Positions 1-7,098 of a stretch of DNA of 56,074 nucleotides are shown piece after piece. How positions within the stretch are numbered: position 1 is the stretch's first letter; the number at the start of each line of letters is the position of its first letter. The DNA lies in NCBI RefSeq assembly GCF_018613725.1, contig NZ_JAGGPS010000037.1, positions 1-56,074 on the forward strand, written 5' to 3'. The notes beneath the pieces were generated by a model. That model did no database searches and had not been told where the DNA came from. It worked only from the letters and a program-made list of their open reading frames with translations. Origin of the DNA: Hymenobacter sp. ISL-91. Its GTDB lineage: Bacteria; Bacteroidota; Bacteroidia; Cytophagales; Hymenobacteraceae. Position numbers and translations under genes: made by a program.

Positions 1-2
1 TA

Positions 3-194
3 CTTATGCAACACTACTTAACCGCCACCCTGCGCCTCGTCAACCTGACCGGACGCCTCGTGCACGAGCAGTCGGTGCGGCTATACCCTGGCTCCAACGA
101 GCAGCGCCTGACCCCGGGCCGGGCCCTGCCCGCCGGCGTGTACCAGCTCAGCGTTCCAGAGCTGAACTTGAGCCGGAAAGTAGTAGTGCAGTAA
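3..194 (+). CDS. C-terminal end of a type IX secretion cargo protein (partial)
   Basis: Only the last ~63 codons are in the window; the reading frame is open to the left edge, so the ATG at 6 is probably internal. The visible part has the pattern of a Bacteroidota type A T9SS C-terminal sorting domain: beta-rich, with NLTGRLV (the D/N-x-x-G-R-x-V core), a spacer, then LPAGVYQLSV and a final short basic strand SRKVVVQ. Such a domain directs an outer-membrane-exported protein to the PorU/PorV machinery, which removes it. The identity of the cargo cannot be told from this fragment. A strong hairpin follows 21 bases after the stop. Confidence 0.75.
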   Translation, partial: LMQHYLTATLRLVNLTGRLVHEQSVRLYPGSNEQRLTPGRALPAGVYQLSVPELNLSRKVVVQ

Positions 195-214
195 GCTGAC
201 CCAATTTTCTACAA

Positions 215-252
215 GCAAGAGGCCCGCTGGACTATTCCAACGGGCCTCTTGC
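215..252. terminator. Convergent transcription terminator hairpin
   Basis: A 16-base arm (215-230) pairs almost perfectly with 237-252 around a 6-base loop; the core is AAGAGGCCCG/CGGGCCTCTT. It lies between the rightward gene ending at 194 and the leftward gene ending at 273, so it probably serves both. Neither side has a long T tract. Confidence 0.7.
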
Positions 253-272
253 CTGTAAAGAAGCGAAGCGCA

Positions 273-1130
273 TCACAACCACCCCTGCGCCGCTAGCCGC
301 TGAGCTGCACCGGCTCCGTCGAGCCACTGCGACTCCAGGCCGGGGCCGCTGAGGTAGAGGCAGCCACCTTCGCCCACGCTGCTGATTATGGCCCGGTACT
401 GGTTGGGGGGCAGGGCGGGGCAGCCGCGGCTGTTGCCGGCCTGGCCGTGGCGCTCCAGATAAGCGGTGCTTACGTAATCGGCGCTGTGCAGCACCACATA
501 GCGGCGCAGGGCGTTGTCGTTGAGGCCGGCATCGAGGCCGCGCAGGCGGCGCGAGAGGCCGTGCTTGCCCCGGTAGGTATCCTGGGTGCGGTAGAAGCCC
601 AGCGAAGTGCAGGCCGATTTGATAGTGTTGGAGAAACGGCGGGCCCGCAGGCCCTCGCCCGAGCCACGGCCGTGGGCCACGGGGCTGCGGTGCAGCACCT
701 GGCCGGCCCGCAAATCAAGCACCCACAGCCGGGGTTCAGAGGAAGGCAGATCCATGTCGACCACGGCCAATACGCCCGGACGGCTGATGCGGCCGGCCCG
801 GCGCAGGTTCAGGTAGCCCACGCAAGCCCGCTCCAGCACCTCTGGGCGCAGGGCGGCGGCTTGCGGGCCCAGCCTCGTGCGCAACTCCGCTACGGCCGTG
901 CGCAACTCCGGCGGCACATCGGGAAGCGGGGACAGCGGCGTGGGAGCCAGCGAATCGGCGGCTGGTGCTGGCATCGCCAAAGGCACTGGGGCCGCTACGG
1001 CTACTGCTGCACTTTGGCGGGCTGCGGCCACCTCGCCCCCGGCCGACTGGCACCCGGCCAGCAATCCGCCCATTCCTAGCAGGGCCAGCAGCAGAACAGG
1101 AAGACCGGGCAAAGAGGCGGGAAAAGTCAT
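273..1130 (-). CDS. L,D-transpeptidase catalytic domain lipoprotein (YkuD_2 type)
   Basis: 285 aa. The N-terminus is a lipoprotein signal: a hydrophobic stretch ending in LLAGC (lipobox, Cys about residue 27), so the mature protein should be lipid-anchored in the envelope. A Pro/Ala-rich linker (about 30-75) precedes the catalytic domain. The domain has the marks of the YkuD_2 group: a FSN..KSACTSLGFY segment, YRGKHGLSRRLRGLD, the VVLHSADYV histidine strand, and the catalytic SRGCPALPP with the nucleophilic cysteine. Enzymes of the YkuD superfamily form 3-3 peptidoglycan crosslinks or attach proteins to peptidoglycan; the precise activity of YkuD_2 members is less certain. ATG start at 1130. 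It is separated from the receptor gene upstream by ~600 bp containing a terminator, so it is probably transcribed alone. Confidence 0.85.
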   Translation of the reverse strand: MTFPASLPGLPVLLLALLGMGGLLAGCQSAGGEVAAARQSAAVAVAAPVPLAMPAPAADSLAPTPLSPLPDVPPELRTAVAELRTRLGPQAAALRPEVLERACVGYLNLRRAGRISRPGVLAVVDMDLPSSEPRLWVLDLRAGQVLHRSPVAHGRGSGEGLRARRFSNTIKSACTSLGFYRTQDTYRGKHGLSRRLRGLDAGLNDNALRRYVVLHSADYVSTAYLERHGQAGNSRGCPALPPNQYRAIISSVGEGGCLYLSGPGLESQWLDGAGAAQRLAAQGWL

Positions 1131-1215
1131 GGGCAGCGGCTGGTTGGAAAGCCAAAATTCGCATTTATGCCCCCGGATGCAAGTGCCATTCCTACCTCAT
1201 CCGCCTTCGAGCCAT

Positions 1216-1251
1216 AAAAAAGCCGCTTACCAGATCGGTAAGCGGCTTTTT
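1216..1251 (-). terminator. Rho-independent terminator
   Basis: The stem AAAAAGCCGCTTACC / GGTAAGCGGCTTTTT around a short loop is followed on the minus strand by a T run (CTTTTTTATGG). It would stop leftward transcripts coming from the TonB receptor gene before the L,D-transpeptidase gene. The symmetrical A/T tails make it potentially bidirectional. Confidence 0.75.
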
Positions 1252-1272
1252 CGTGATGCCTCAGGTTGTGCA

Positions 1273-1393
1273 GAACGGCGTAGGGGCGGGGCTTGTCCCC
1301 GACCACCATTAAACGGTTTCTACGCGGGTCGTTCAACGGTGCAGATAAGTCGTTCGACGGCGGGCGGGGACAAGCCCCGCCCCTACACCGTTC
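1273..1393. repeat. REP-like GC-rich inverted repeat
   Basis: The arms are 1273-1301 and 1365-1393. The 22-base core GTAGGGGCGGGGCTTGTCCC (1280-1301 with two further bases) recurs exactly inverted at 1365-1386, and the outer bases GAACGG(C/T)G also match. The arms enclose a ~63-base centre. This looks like a dispersed palindromic element rather than a terminator. Only one copy is in this window. Confidence 0.65.
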
Positions 1394-1742
1394 CAACACC
1401 TTGTTCCTCAACGCCAATCAGCTACCAGCGTTTCGCCGAGCTGTGGGGCGCGGAGCGGGCGTGCATGCGGCAGTGCGCCTGGGCCCGCTCTTCGCGGTGC
1501 CGACGTTGGGCGCCCAGCGGCAGCGGTGGCGGGGCTCCTGCGTCGAGTGTAGGTAGAAAGGTAGTGCCGGCCAGAGCCTGACGAACGGGCGAAGCTGGGC
1601 TGGCGGAAACTGGAAGGGAGAAGAAAGACATACGTCAGTTGAGTTGAAGTTGGGAAATAAGCCGGCAACGACTGGCTCGGCCAGTTGCGGATACGCGGGC
1701 CATCGGCTGGCAGAGGCCACGAGGCCGGCTCTCTAGGGAAGC

Positions 1743-4025
1743 CTAGAAAAACACGCTGGCGTTGAGCTTGGCGTAGAAGGGCGTGCCGGGTGTGAAGTGC
1801 AGTTCCGACACCGGCGCGGCCTCGTTGCGCAGCCGGGTGGTGGTGTCGAACTGGGCCTGGTTCCACTCCACGTTCAGCAGGTTTTCCACGGAGGCACCCA
1901 CCTGAAAGCGGCTTTTGGTGTAGCTCAGCACGGCATCGAGCAGGAAGTAGCCTTTCGCCCGCACCGAGTTGTCCTCGTTGGCCGCTCGCGAATCGATGTG
2001 GCGATAGCGCAGGCTGGCCCCGAGGCCGCCGGGAGCCCGCAGCGTGAGGCCGCCAACGCTGGTGAGGCTGGGCGCCAGGGGAATCCGGTTGGCGCCTTCC
2101 GGCTCGTCTACCAGTCGGCCACGGCTCAGGTTCAGGTCTACATCAGCAAAGAGCAGACGCGTGAGCTGGTAGCGGGCCGAGAGGTCGAAGCCCAGGCGGC
2201 GGGTGCGGCCGGCGCTTTCCACTACGCCCTCGTCGCCTACGTACACCAGTTCGTCCTGAAGGTGCAGCGCCCACAGCGCGGCATTTACCACCAGCGCGGG
2301 CGCCGGCTTAAAGGTGCCGCCCACCTCGTAGCCGATGGCCCGGGGCAGCACGTTGGCCGTGGCGTTAGTCACTACGGCCCTTGCGTCGTTGGAGTGGAAG
2401 CCAAAGCCCGAGCGCACGAACAGCTGCACAGCCGGGTTCACGTCGTAGTACAGGTTCAGCTTGGGGCTTACGCGCCCCTTGCCCGCCCGGCCCGATACCG
2501 AATCGGCCGCTACCCGGTCTTCGCGAAAAGCAAAGCGAAAGTAGTCGGCCCGCAGCGCGGCGTTGAGCGTGAGCCGGTCGGTGAGGCCGAGTGTTCCTTC
2601 GAGGTAGCCGTTGAAGTTCTGCTCGTACACCCGGCCCGAGCGAATCGTATCGAGTACTGCGCGTTGCGCCGAGTTGCGCAGGGCGATGTGGGTGTCGTCG
2701 AGGCGGGTGCCCAGGCCGGCCACTGTGCGCAGCGTGCGGCTGCCCAGTTGCAGGTCGCGGCTGTAAGTGCCGGTGTAGCCGTATAGGTTTCGCGCGTCCG
2801 TCTGCCGGATTCCGTCGCCGTTTACCGGGTCGTTAAGGAAAAACGTGAAGTTGGAGTACAGGTTGAAATCGTAGCGTGTGTAGTACGCCTGCTGGCGCAG
2901 CACGGCGTTGTGGGGCAGGTCGGTGGTGAGCACGGCTGTGGCGTTGGTGCGGCTGGTCGAGCCGCCCTCGGTGGGGTCGATGCTGCCGAAGCGCGAAATC
3001 GTGCCGTCGTCTACACCACGCTCCGGAATCTGGCCCGAGGCATCCCACTTCGAGCCGAATTGCGAGCCGAGCACCATCAGCGAAGAGCGGTCGGAGAGCT
3101 GGCCGGTGTACTTGGCCAGCCCATTGAAGCGGCGGAAGTCCTGCTTGGCGTCGAAATACGAGTTGGTGAACATATACTCGCCGGCCACATAGGCGGCAGC
3201 CGCACGCTGGCCCGCGGCCCGCACCGGCAGCAGATTCAGCAGCGCCACTGCCCGGCGGGTGTCGAACTGTCCCACTTCCAGCTTCACCTGGCTTTGGTCG
3301 AGGCGGGTTTTGGTGGTGAACTCGCCCGCGCCGGCCGTGGCAAAATCGCCAAACCGGGCCGTGTAGGGGCCTTTGTACACCCGCAACTGGTCCACGGTTT
3401 CCGGTATCACAAAGTGGAAATCGGCGTAGCCCTGCCCGTGGGCGTGGCTGACCATATTCACGGGTAGCCCGTCAACGCTCACGTTGAAATCGGTGCCGTG
3501 GTCGGCGTCGAAGCCGCGCACGAAAATCTGCTCGGCCTTGCCGCCGCCTGCGTGCTGGGCAATTACTAGGCCCGGCACCAGCGGCAGCAGGTCCTGGGCC
3601 GAGTTCACGGGCCGCAGCAGCTTATCGATATTGGAAATAACAGCCAGCGACTGGTTGGGGTCGTAGGGCTGGGCCACAGTTACTTCGGAAAGCGCCAGGG
3701 CAGCAGTTGGCAGACGAAGGGACAGGGCGGCGGTTTCGCCGGCAGCTACGGTGGCCGTTTGCTGCCGCGCTGCCAGGCCCAGGCCGCTGGCCCGCACCAC
3801 GTAGGTTCCGGCCGGCACCGCCAGCCGGAACCGGCCCAGCTCGTCGGCCACGGTGGCCTCGCTGCGGCCGGCCAGGCGTACGCTCACCCCACTCAGGGGT
3901 CGGCCGGAAACCGAATCGGCCACGGTTCCGCGCAGCACGGCGGTGTTCTGGGCGTGGGCTTCGGACCCGCTTCCCCACGCCACCAGAACCGTACCGGCAG
4001 CGGTTATCCAATAAAAAAGGCGCAT
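1743..4025 (-). CDS. TonB-dependent outer-membrane receptor with N-terminal carboxypeptidase-regulatory-like domain
   Basis: 760 aa from the chosen ATG at 4025. The upstream extension to 4286 is rejected because a good signal peptide starts at 4025 (MRLFYWITAAGTVLVAWGSG, cleavage near AHA-QN). Residues ~27-115 are a CarboxypepD_reg-like beta-sandwich (LRGTVADSVSGRPLSGVSVRL). The plug follows at ~125-240 (PLVPGLVIAQHAGGGKAEQI, FVRGFDADHGTDFNVSVDG, VSHAHGQGYADFHF), then a 22-strand-type barrel ends in an aromatic terminus (NASVFF). The plug is unusually His-rich (DHGTDF, SHAHGQGY, FHF). Known family role: energy-dependent import of a metal complex, siderophore or similar ligand. The neighbouring HupE-type gene makes a metal a reasonable inference, but the ligand cannot be read from sequence. 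Confidence 0.9.
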   Translation of the reverse strand: MRLFYWITAAGTVLVAWGSGSEAHAQNTAVLRGTVADSVSGRPLSGVSVRLAGRSEATVADELGRFRLAVPAGTYVVRASGLGLAARQQTATVAAGETAALSLRLPTAALALSEVTVAQPYDPNQSLAVISNIDKLLRPVNSAQDLLPLVPGLVIAQHAGGGKAEQIFVRGFDADHGTDFNVSVDGLPVNMVSHAHGQGYADFHFVIPETVDQLRVYKGPYTARFGDFATAGAGEFTTKTRLDQSQVKLEVGQFDTRRAVALLNLLPVRAAGQRAAAAYVAGEYMFTNSYFDAKQDFRRFNGLAKYTGQLSDRSSLMVLGSQFGSKWDASGQIPERGVDDGTISRFGSIDPTEGGSTSRTNATAVLTTDLPHNAVLRQQAYYTRYDFNLYSNFTFFLNDPVNGDGIRQTDARNLYGYTGTYSRDLQLGSRTLRTVAGLGTRLDDTHIALRNSAQRAVLDTIRSGRVYEQNFNGYLEGTLGLTDRLTLNAALRADYFRFAFREDRVAADSVSGRAGKGRVSPKLNLYYDVNPAVQLFVRSGFGFHSNDARAVVTNATANVLPRAIGYEVGGTFKPAPALVVNAALWALHLQDELVYVGDEGVVESAGRTRRLGFDLSARYQLTRLLFADVDLNLSRGRLVDEPEGANRIPLAPSLTSVGGLTLRAPGGLGASLRYRHIDSRAANEDNSVRAKGYFLLDAVLSYTKSRFQVGASVENLLNVEWNQAQFDTTTRLRNEAAPVSELHFTPGTPFYAKLNASVFF

Positions 4026-4084
4026 ATAGCCGCAATACAACACGCCGCGCCCGGCACAGGGGCCTTTTGGCGGCACGTCTAAGT

Positions 4085-4115
4085 CAAAAGATAAGTTGGC
4101 AACGGCCCGTGCCAA
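4085..4115 (-). promoter_or_regulatory. Candidate promoter of the TonB receptor gene
   Basis: On the minus strand a TTG (4115-4113) is followed after 19 nt by TATCTTTTG (4093-4085). This is close to the Bacteroidota -33/-7 pattern TTG-N19-21-TAnnTTTG but has one extra base inside the -7 box. It lies 60 bp before the chosen start codon, which supports the ATG at 4025. Confidence 0.35.
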
Positions 4116-4156
4116 CAGCACCGGCCCGCCTCCCTGGTTTGGGGAGGCGCATCCAC

Positions 4157-4543
4157 TTATCCGCGACGGGGCGGCTGTTCCGGAATCGGGCGGTTTCCGG
4201 CTGCTATGGCCGGCTCGGTGGCCGGCTGGTACCCCACAAGCTGCCCGAACCACGCCGCTTGCAGGCAGGGCGTTTCGGGCAGGCAATGCAGGTCGATGCT
4301 CTTGGCCGATGCCAGCAGCTGGGCCGGCGTCGTGCGCTTAGTCTGTGCCTCTACCGCCGACTGGTTGCCGTTGCAGGTATCAAAGCAGTCGAGGCGCAGG
4401 TAGTTTTCGTGCTGGCAGGCGGCGCTATGTACGTAGGGGTGCGCCGCCGTGGGCCCCGGTGCCTCGGGCCGCCCCACCAGGCCCGCACCAATGCCTCCCA
4501 GGTAGGGTAGCAGCAGTAATAGCAGGAGCAGGTGGCGGAGCAT
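4157..4543 (-). CDS. Small secreted Cys/His-containing protein of unknown function
   Basis: 128 aa, ATG start. The N-terminus is a leucine-rich signal sequence (MLRHLLLLLLLLPYLGGIG). The mature part holds a compact Cys/His region at about residues 35-62 (HPYVHSAAC, QHENYLRLDCFDTC) and a further Cys near residue 92 (LHCLPETPCLQ), followed by a Pro-rich tail. No family is recognised. It sits between the HupE/UreJ gene and the TonB receptor gene on the same strand, so a periplasmic accessory role for that transport system is possible. The clustered Cys/His residues could bind a metal or form disulphides; that is inference. A small GC hairpin (4128-4148) follows its stop. Confidence 0.6.
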   Translation of the reverse strand: MLRHLLLLLLLLPYLGGIGAGLVGRPEAPGPTAAHPYVHSAACQHENYLRLDCFDTCNGNQSAVEAQTKRTTPAQLLASAKSIDLHCLPETPCLQAAWFGQLVGYQPATEPAIAAGNRPIPEQPPRRG

Positions 4544-4573
4544 TCAATTAAGGGCTTTAGGGCTTAGAAAAGT

Positions 4574-4700
4574 AACGTCATGCTGAGCGAAAGCGAAGTA
4601 TCTCTGCCGCTTCGTTGCAGTAGTAGTAATGCAGCAATAGGGTTACCATTGCGGTAGAGATGCTTCGACTCCGGCTTGCGCCTTCGTTCAGCATGACGTT
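4574..4700. repeat. Inverted-repeat element A (MITE/REP-like)
   Basis: 127 bp. Left end AACGTCATGCTGAGCG; right end ends in TTCAGCATGACGTT. Internal arms GCGAAGTATCTCTGCCGC and GCGGTAGAGATGCTTCG are also complementary. It occupies the spacer between the HupE/UreJ gene and the small secreted gene. It shares its ends and internal arms with elements at 5460-5566, 11562-11680 and 34817-35127. Confidence 0.75.
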
Positions 4701-4702
4701 CT

Positions 4703-4737
4703 TTCTGTTCTGTTCTGTTCTGTTCTGTTCTGTTCTG
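4703..4737. repeat. Pentanucleotide microsatellite (TTCTG)7
   Basis: Seven perfect head-to-tail copies of TTCTG abut the right end of inverted-repeat element A, 15 bp beyond the stop codon of the HupE/UreJ gene. No credible gene spans it, so a coding phase-variation role is not supported. Copy number could still vary between strains. Confidence 0.9.
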
Positions 4738-4752
4738 TTTGATCCCGTTCAT

Positions 4753-5418
4753 TCAACTCAATCGTTCGAAAGTCCAGTAGGCGGCCATAAGGGCAATAAC
4801 CACCGAGGCAGGCACCAGAATGCGGCGCTTATACCAGGGTTTGCCGGCGGCCCAGCGGCCAATCAGCAGCCAGGCCAGCAGAATAACCGAAACCTGCCCC
4901 AATTCTACCCCAATATTAAAGGCTACCAACGACTCCACGAACATGTTGGGCGGCAGGCCCAGGCCCGTAAGCGCCCCGGCAAAGCCCAGCCCGTGCAGCA
5001 GCCCGAACCCGAACACCACCACAATGCGCCACGGATTCAGGTGCTCGACCACGATGTTCTCAAGGGCCACAAACAGAATCGACAGCGCAATGAGCGGCTC
5101 AATCAGGCTGGCCGGCGGCGACACTACGCCGTACATGGCCAGCCCCAGCGTGATGGAGTGCGCTACCGTAAAAGCCGTGGCCTGCCAGAGCACTGGTTTA
5201 AGGCGCGGCTCCAGCAGGTACAGACACAGCACGAACAGCACATGGTCGATGCCCAGCGGCAGAATATGCGTGTAGCCGAGCTGCAGATAAGTAAGGAAGA
5301 TATCGGTGCGCGAGAGTTTGCTCAGGTCCTCATCCAGCACGTGCGCGCCGGCCATCCCCGGCAGCAACAGCAGCGCGACGAGAAGTGGCAGGAAGCGAGC
5401 GAGGCGAATGGCGCGCAT
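4753..5418 (-). CDS. HupE/UreJ-family membrane protein
   Basis: 221 aa, ATG start. A cleavable signal peptide (RFLPLLVALLLLPGMAGA) is predicted to leave His as the first mature residue (HVLDEDLSKL). About six membrane segments follow. Family signatures: GYTHILPLGIDHVLF (HxxxGxDHxLF), FTVAHSITLGLA, FGFGLLHGLGFAGAL and FNIGVELGQ. HupE/UreJ proteins are associated with nickel or cobalt uptake in hydrogenase and urease clusters. This shorter HupE/UreJ_2-like branch also occurs without those enzymes, and none are in this window, so the substrate is open. It is flanked on both sides by inverted-repeat elements and lies between a TPR gene and a small secreted gene, all on the same strand. Confidence 0.85.
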   Translation of the reverse strand: MRAIRLARFLPLLVALLLLPGMAGAHVLDEDLSKLSRTDIFLTYLQLGYTHILPLGIDHVLFVLCLYLLEPRLKPVLWQATAFTVAHSITLGLAMYGVVSPPASLIEPLIALSILFVALENIVVEHLNPWRIVVVFGFGLLHGLGFAGALTGLGLPPNMFVESLVAFNIGVELGQVSVILLAWLLIGRWAAGKPWYKRRILVPASVVIALMAAYWTFERLS

Positions 5419-5459
5419 GAAAGGTGTTAATGTGAAGGTTGGGTTGGTATTGGATTACC

Positions 5460-5566
5460 CGTCATGCTGAGCGCAGCCGAAGCATCTCTACCGCCATGCT
5501 AATTCTGGCATTGGACTGCCATTACAACGAAGCAGTAGAGATGCTTCGGCTGCGCTCAGCGTGACC
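5460..5566. repeat. Inverted-repeat element B (MITE/REP-like)
   Basis: 107 bp with ends CGTCATGCTGAGCGCAG and CTGCGCTCAGCGTGACCG. Inner arms CCGAAGCATCTCTACCG and AGTAGAGATGCTTCGG also pair, so the RNA would fold into a nearly continuous long hairpin. It fills most of the spacer between the TPR gene and the HupE/UreJ gene. Same family as the elements at 4574-4700 and 11562-11680. Confidence 0.75.
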
Positions 5567-5593
5567 GTTACTCATTTAGCAGGTACCTCACTC

Positions 5594-6919
5594 CTACCGC
5601 ACTGCCAGTAGCTGGCGGCCTTCCTCGGCCAGGCCGAGACTTAGGTAGGGGTTGATGGCCAGCGCCTGCTTGATGAGGGCCTGACCGGCGGCGGGGTTGC
5701 CGTTTTTGGAAGCAATCAGGCCGGCGCGGCACAGCAGCACCGGGCTTTGCGAGTTGGTGCGGCGGGCCGCCTTCATATAGGTAGCGGCGGCCGGATACTC
5801 GCCGCGCTTGTACGAAACCCAGGCCAGGGTTTCATTCACGTCGATGTTGTCCGGACGCCGGTCGTATTCAATTTTGGCGTGTTCGAGGGCTTTATCCAGC
5901 TCTCCGGTTTCGAGGTAGGCGTAGGCCAGTTCCCGGTCGGCGTAGTGGCCCAGGTCCTCGTTCTCGTCGGCAGCGTTAGCATCTGAAGCGAGCATGGCTA
6001 TGGCTTCGGCTTTCATTTTGCGGGCCTCGGCGGTTTGGTTGTTGAGCTGGTAAAGGGTCGCCAACTCCTCGGCAAACGTGTAGTCCTGTACTGTGTTGCG
6101 GGCCTGTTCCAGGTACTTAATAGCCTCGGGGTAGTTCTGGCGGGCCTGTTCTACCCGACCCAATCCGGCCAGCGCGTAGGCGTAATACGGGCGAGCCGTC
6201 AGCGCCATGCGGTACGCCTGCTCGGCATTGGTCAGGTCGCCGGTAGTTTCGTAGAGGTGGCCCAGCGTAATGCGGGCCCACTCGGTTTGTTCCAGGCCGG
6301 CGTAGCCAGCCTGCACGGCCATCCGCATGGCCTCAATAGCTCCCGGCAGGTCGCCGTGGATTTCGCGCAGGTACGAAACCCGCGAGTAGGAGCGCAAATC
6401 GGGTCGTACGGCATTCATCTTATCGGCCATCTTTATGGCCTCCTCATAGCGGCCCAGCTCCACGTTGGCGTCGCAGAGCAGCCCGTATACGAAGGCGTTG
6501 TTCGGGTTCAGGGCCACGGCTTTTTCAGCAATGGCCAGCCCTTCCGAGAAGTGGTGCTGGGTCAGGCTCAGCGAGGCTTTGCAGCATAGGGCCTCAAAGT
6601 TTTCGGGCTCATCGCGCAATACTTCGTTTAGCAGCTGCATGGCGGCCGTATCGTAATACGCGTGGTCGCCGGTTACGCGGGCTTCCTGCATGTAGGCCTG
6701 GGCCAGCAGCACTTTCGATTTCGTGTCGTCGGGTTTGGCGCGCAGGTTGGCCAGCAGGCCTTCAATGGCCGCTTTGGTGTTCACCCATTCGCCGCCGGCC
6801 GCCAGGTCGCCGCGCCGGGCCCGCAGTTGCGGTACGGGGTCGGGCGTGCGGGTGAGGTAAATGGTTACCCCAAGGGCCAGAAACAACAGGATAAGGGACG
6901 GGTAGAGGTATTTTCTCAC
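5594..6919 (-). CDS. Tetratricopeptide-repeat protein with N-terminal membrane anchor
   Basis: 441 aa, GTG start (no suitable ATG upstream). One hydrophobic segment at residues ~5-23 (YLYPSLILLFLALGVTIYL) should act as a signal anchor or uncleaved signal. The rest is helical TPR: recognisable units include AVALNPNNAFVYGLLCDANV, LGHLYETTGDLTNAEQAYRM and ALAGLGRVEQARQNYPEAIK. TPR domains mediate protein-protein contacts; no catalytic residues are evident. It lies between the DUF4331 gene upstream (180 bp spacer with two GC hairpins) and the HupE/UreJ gene. Its role is probably scaffolding in the same envelope system, which is inference from position. Confidence 0.85.
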   Translation of the reverse strand: MRKYLYPSLILLFLALGVTIYLTRTPDPVPQLRARRGDLAAGGEWVNTKAAIEGLLANLRAKPDDTKSKVLLAQAYMQEARVTGDHAYYDTAAMQLLNEVLRDEPENFEALCCKASLSLTQHHFSEGLAIAEKAVALNPNNAFVYGLLCDANVELGRYEEAIKMADKMNAVRPDLRSYSRVSYLREIHGDLPGAIEAMRMAVQAGYAGLEQTEWARITLGHLYETTGDLTNAEQAYRMALTARPYYAYALAGLGRVEQARQNYPEAIKYLEQARNTVQDYTFAEELATLYQLNNQTAEARKMKAEAIAMLASDANAADENEDLGHYADRELAYAYLETGELDKALEHAKIEYDRRPDNIDVNETLAWVSYKRGEYPAAATYMKAARRTNSQSPVLLCRAGLIASKNGNPAAGQALIKQALAINPYLSLGLAEEGRQLLAVR

Positions 6920-7098
6920 GTACTCAGCGTATAGGTTCCAGTGAATTAGGAAGCGGTTAACAGCCGCAAAGGGAACCGGCCTGGTGGCCGGCTCCCCCGT
7001 CGGCAGCCAGTAAGATAGGCAGACTCACCCAGGGCCCGGCTATCCGTCAGCAACTGGCCGGCACGGGCAGTACCCGCGCCGGCCAGCATCAAACCGAC

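Larger units (their letters stand above)
1131..1742. other. Gene-free spacer between L,D-transpeptidase and TonB receptor
   Basis: About 610 bp without a credible gene. It holds a strong terminator (1216-1251) and a GC-rich inverted repeat (1273-1393). The remainder, 1394-1742, shows no recognisable RNA or ORF; open frames here on both strands are low-complexity GC-driven frames without conserved features. Confidence 0.6.

Noticed and set aside
1127..1581. Open frames through the GC-rich inverted repeat near 1280-1390
   Set aside because: The translations (RGGACPRPP, GDKPRPY strings) are products of the palindromic repeat and not a protein family.
1408..1866. 152-codon frame overlapping the end of the TonB receptor gene
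   Set aside because: Low-complexity Arg/Pro/Ala translation, overlaps a real gene, no signal or domain.
4026..4156. Cobalamin or nickel/cobalt riboswitch upstream of the TonB receptor
   Set aside because: No B12-box or NiCo-type motifs could be found; only a promoter-like pair and a small hairpin are visible.
4026..4286. N-terminal extension of the TonB receptor to 4286
   Set aside because: It precedes a good signal peptide at 4025, overlaps the small secreted gene in another frame and contains the candidate promoter.
4564..4752. 62-codon frame across the TTCTG microsatellite
   Set aside because: It consists of translated microsatellite and repeat element A; no credible protein.
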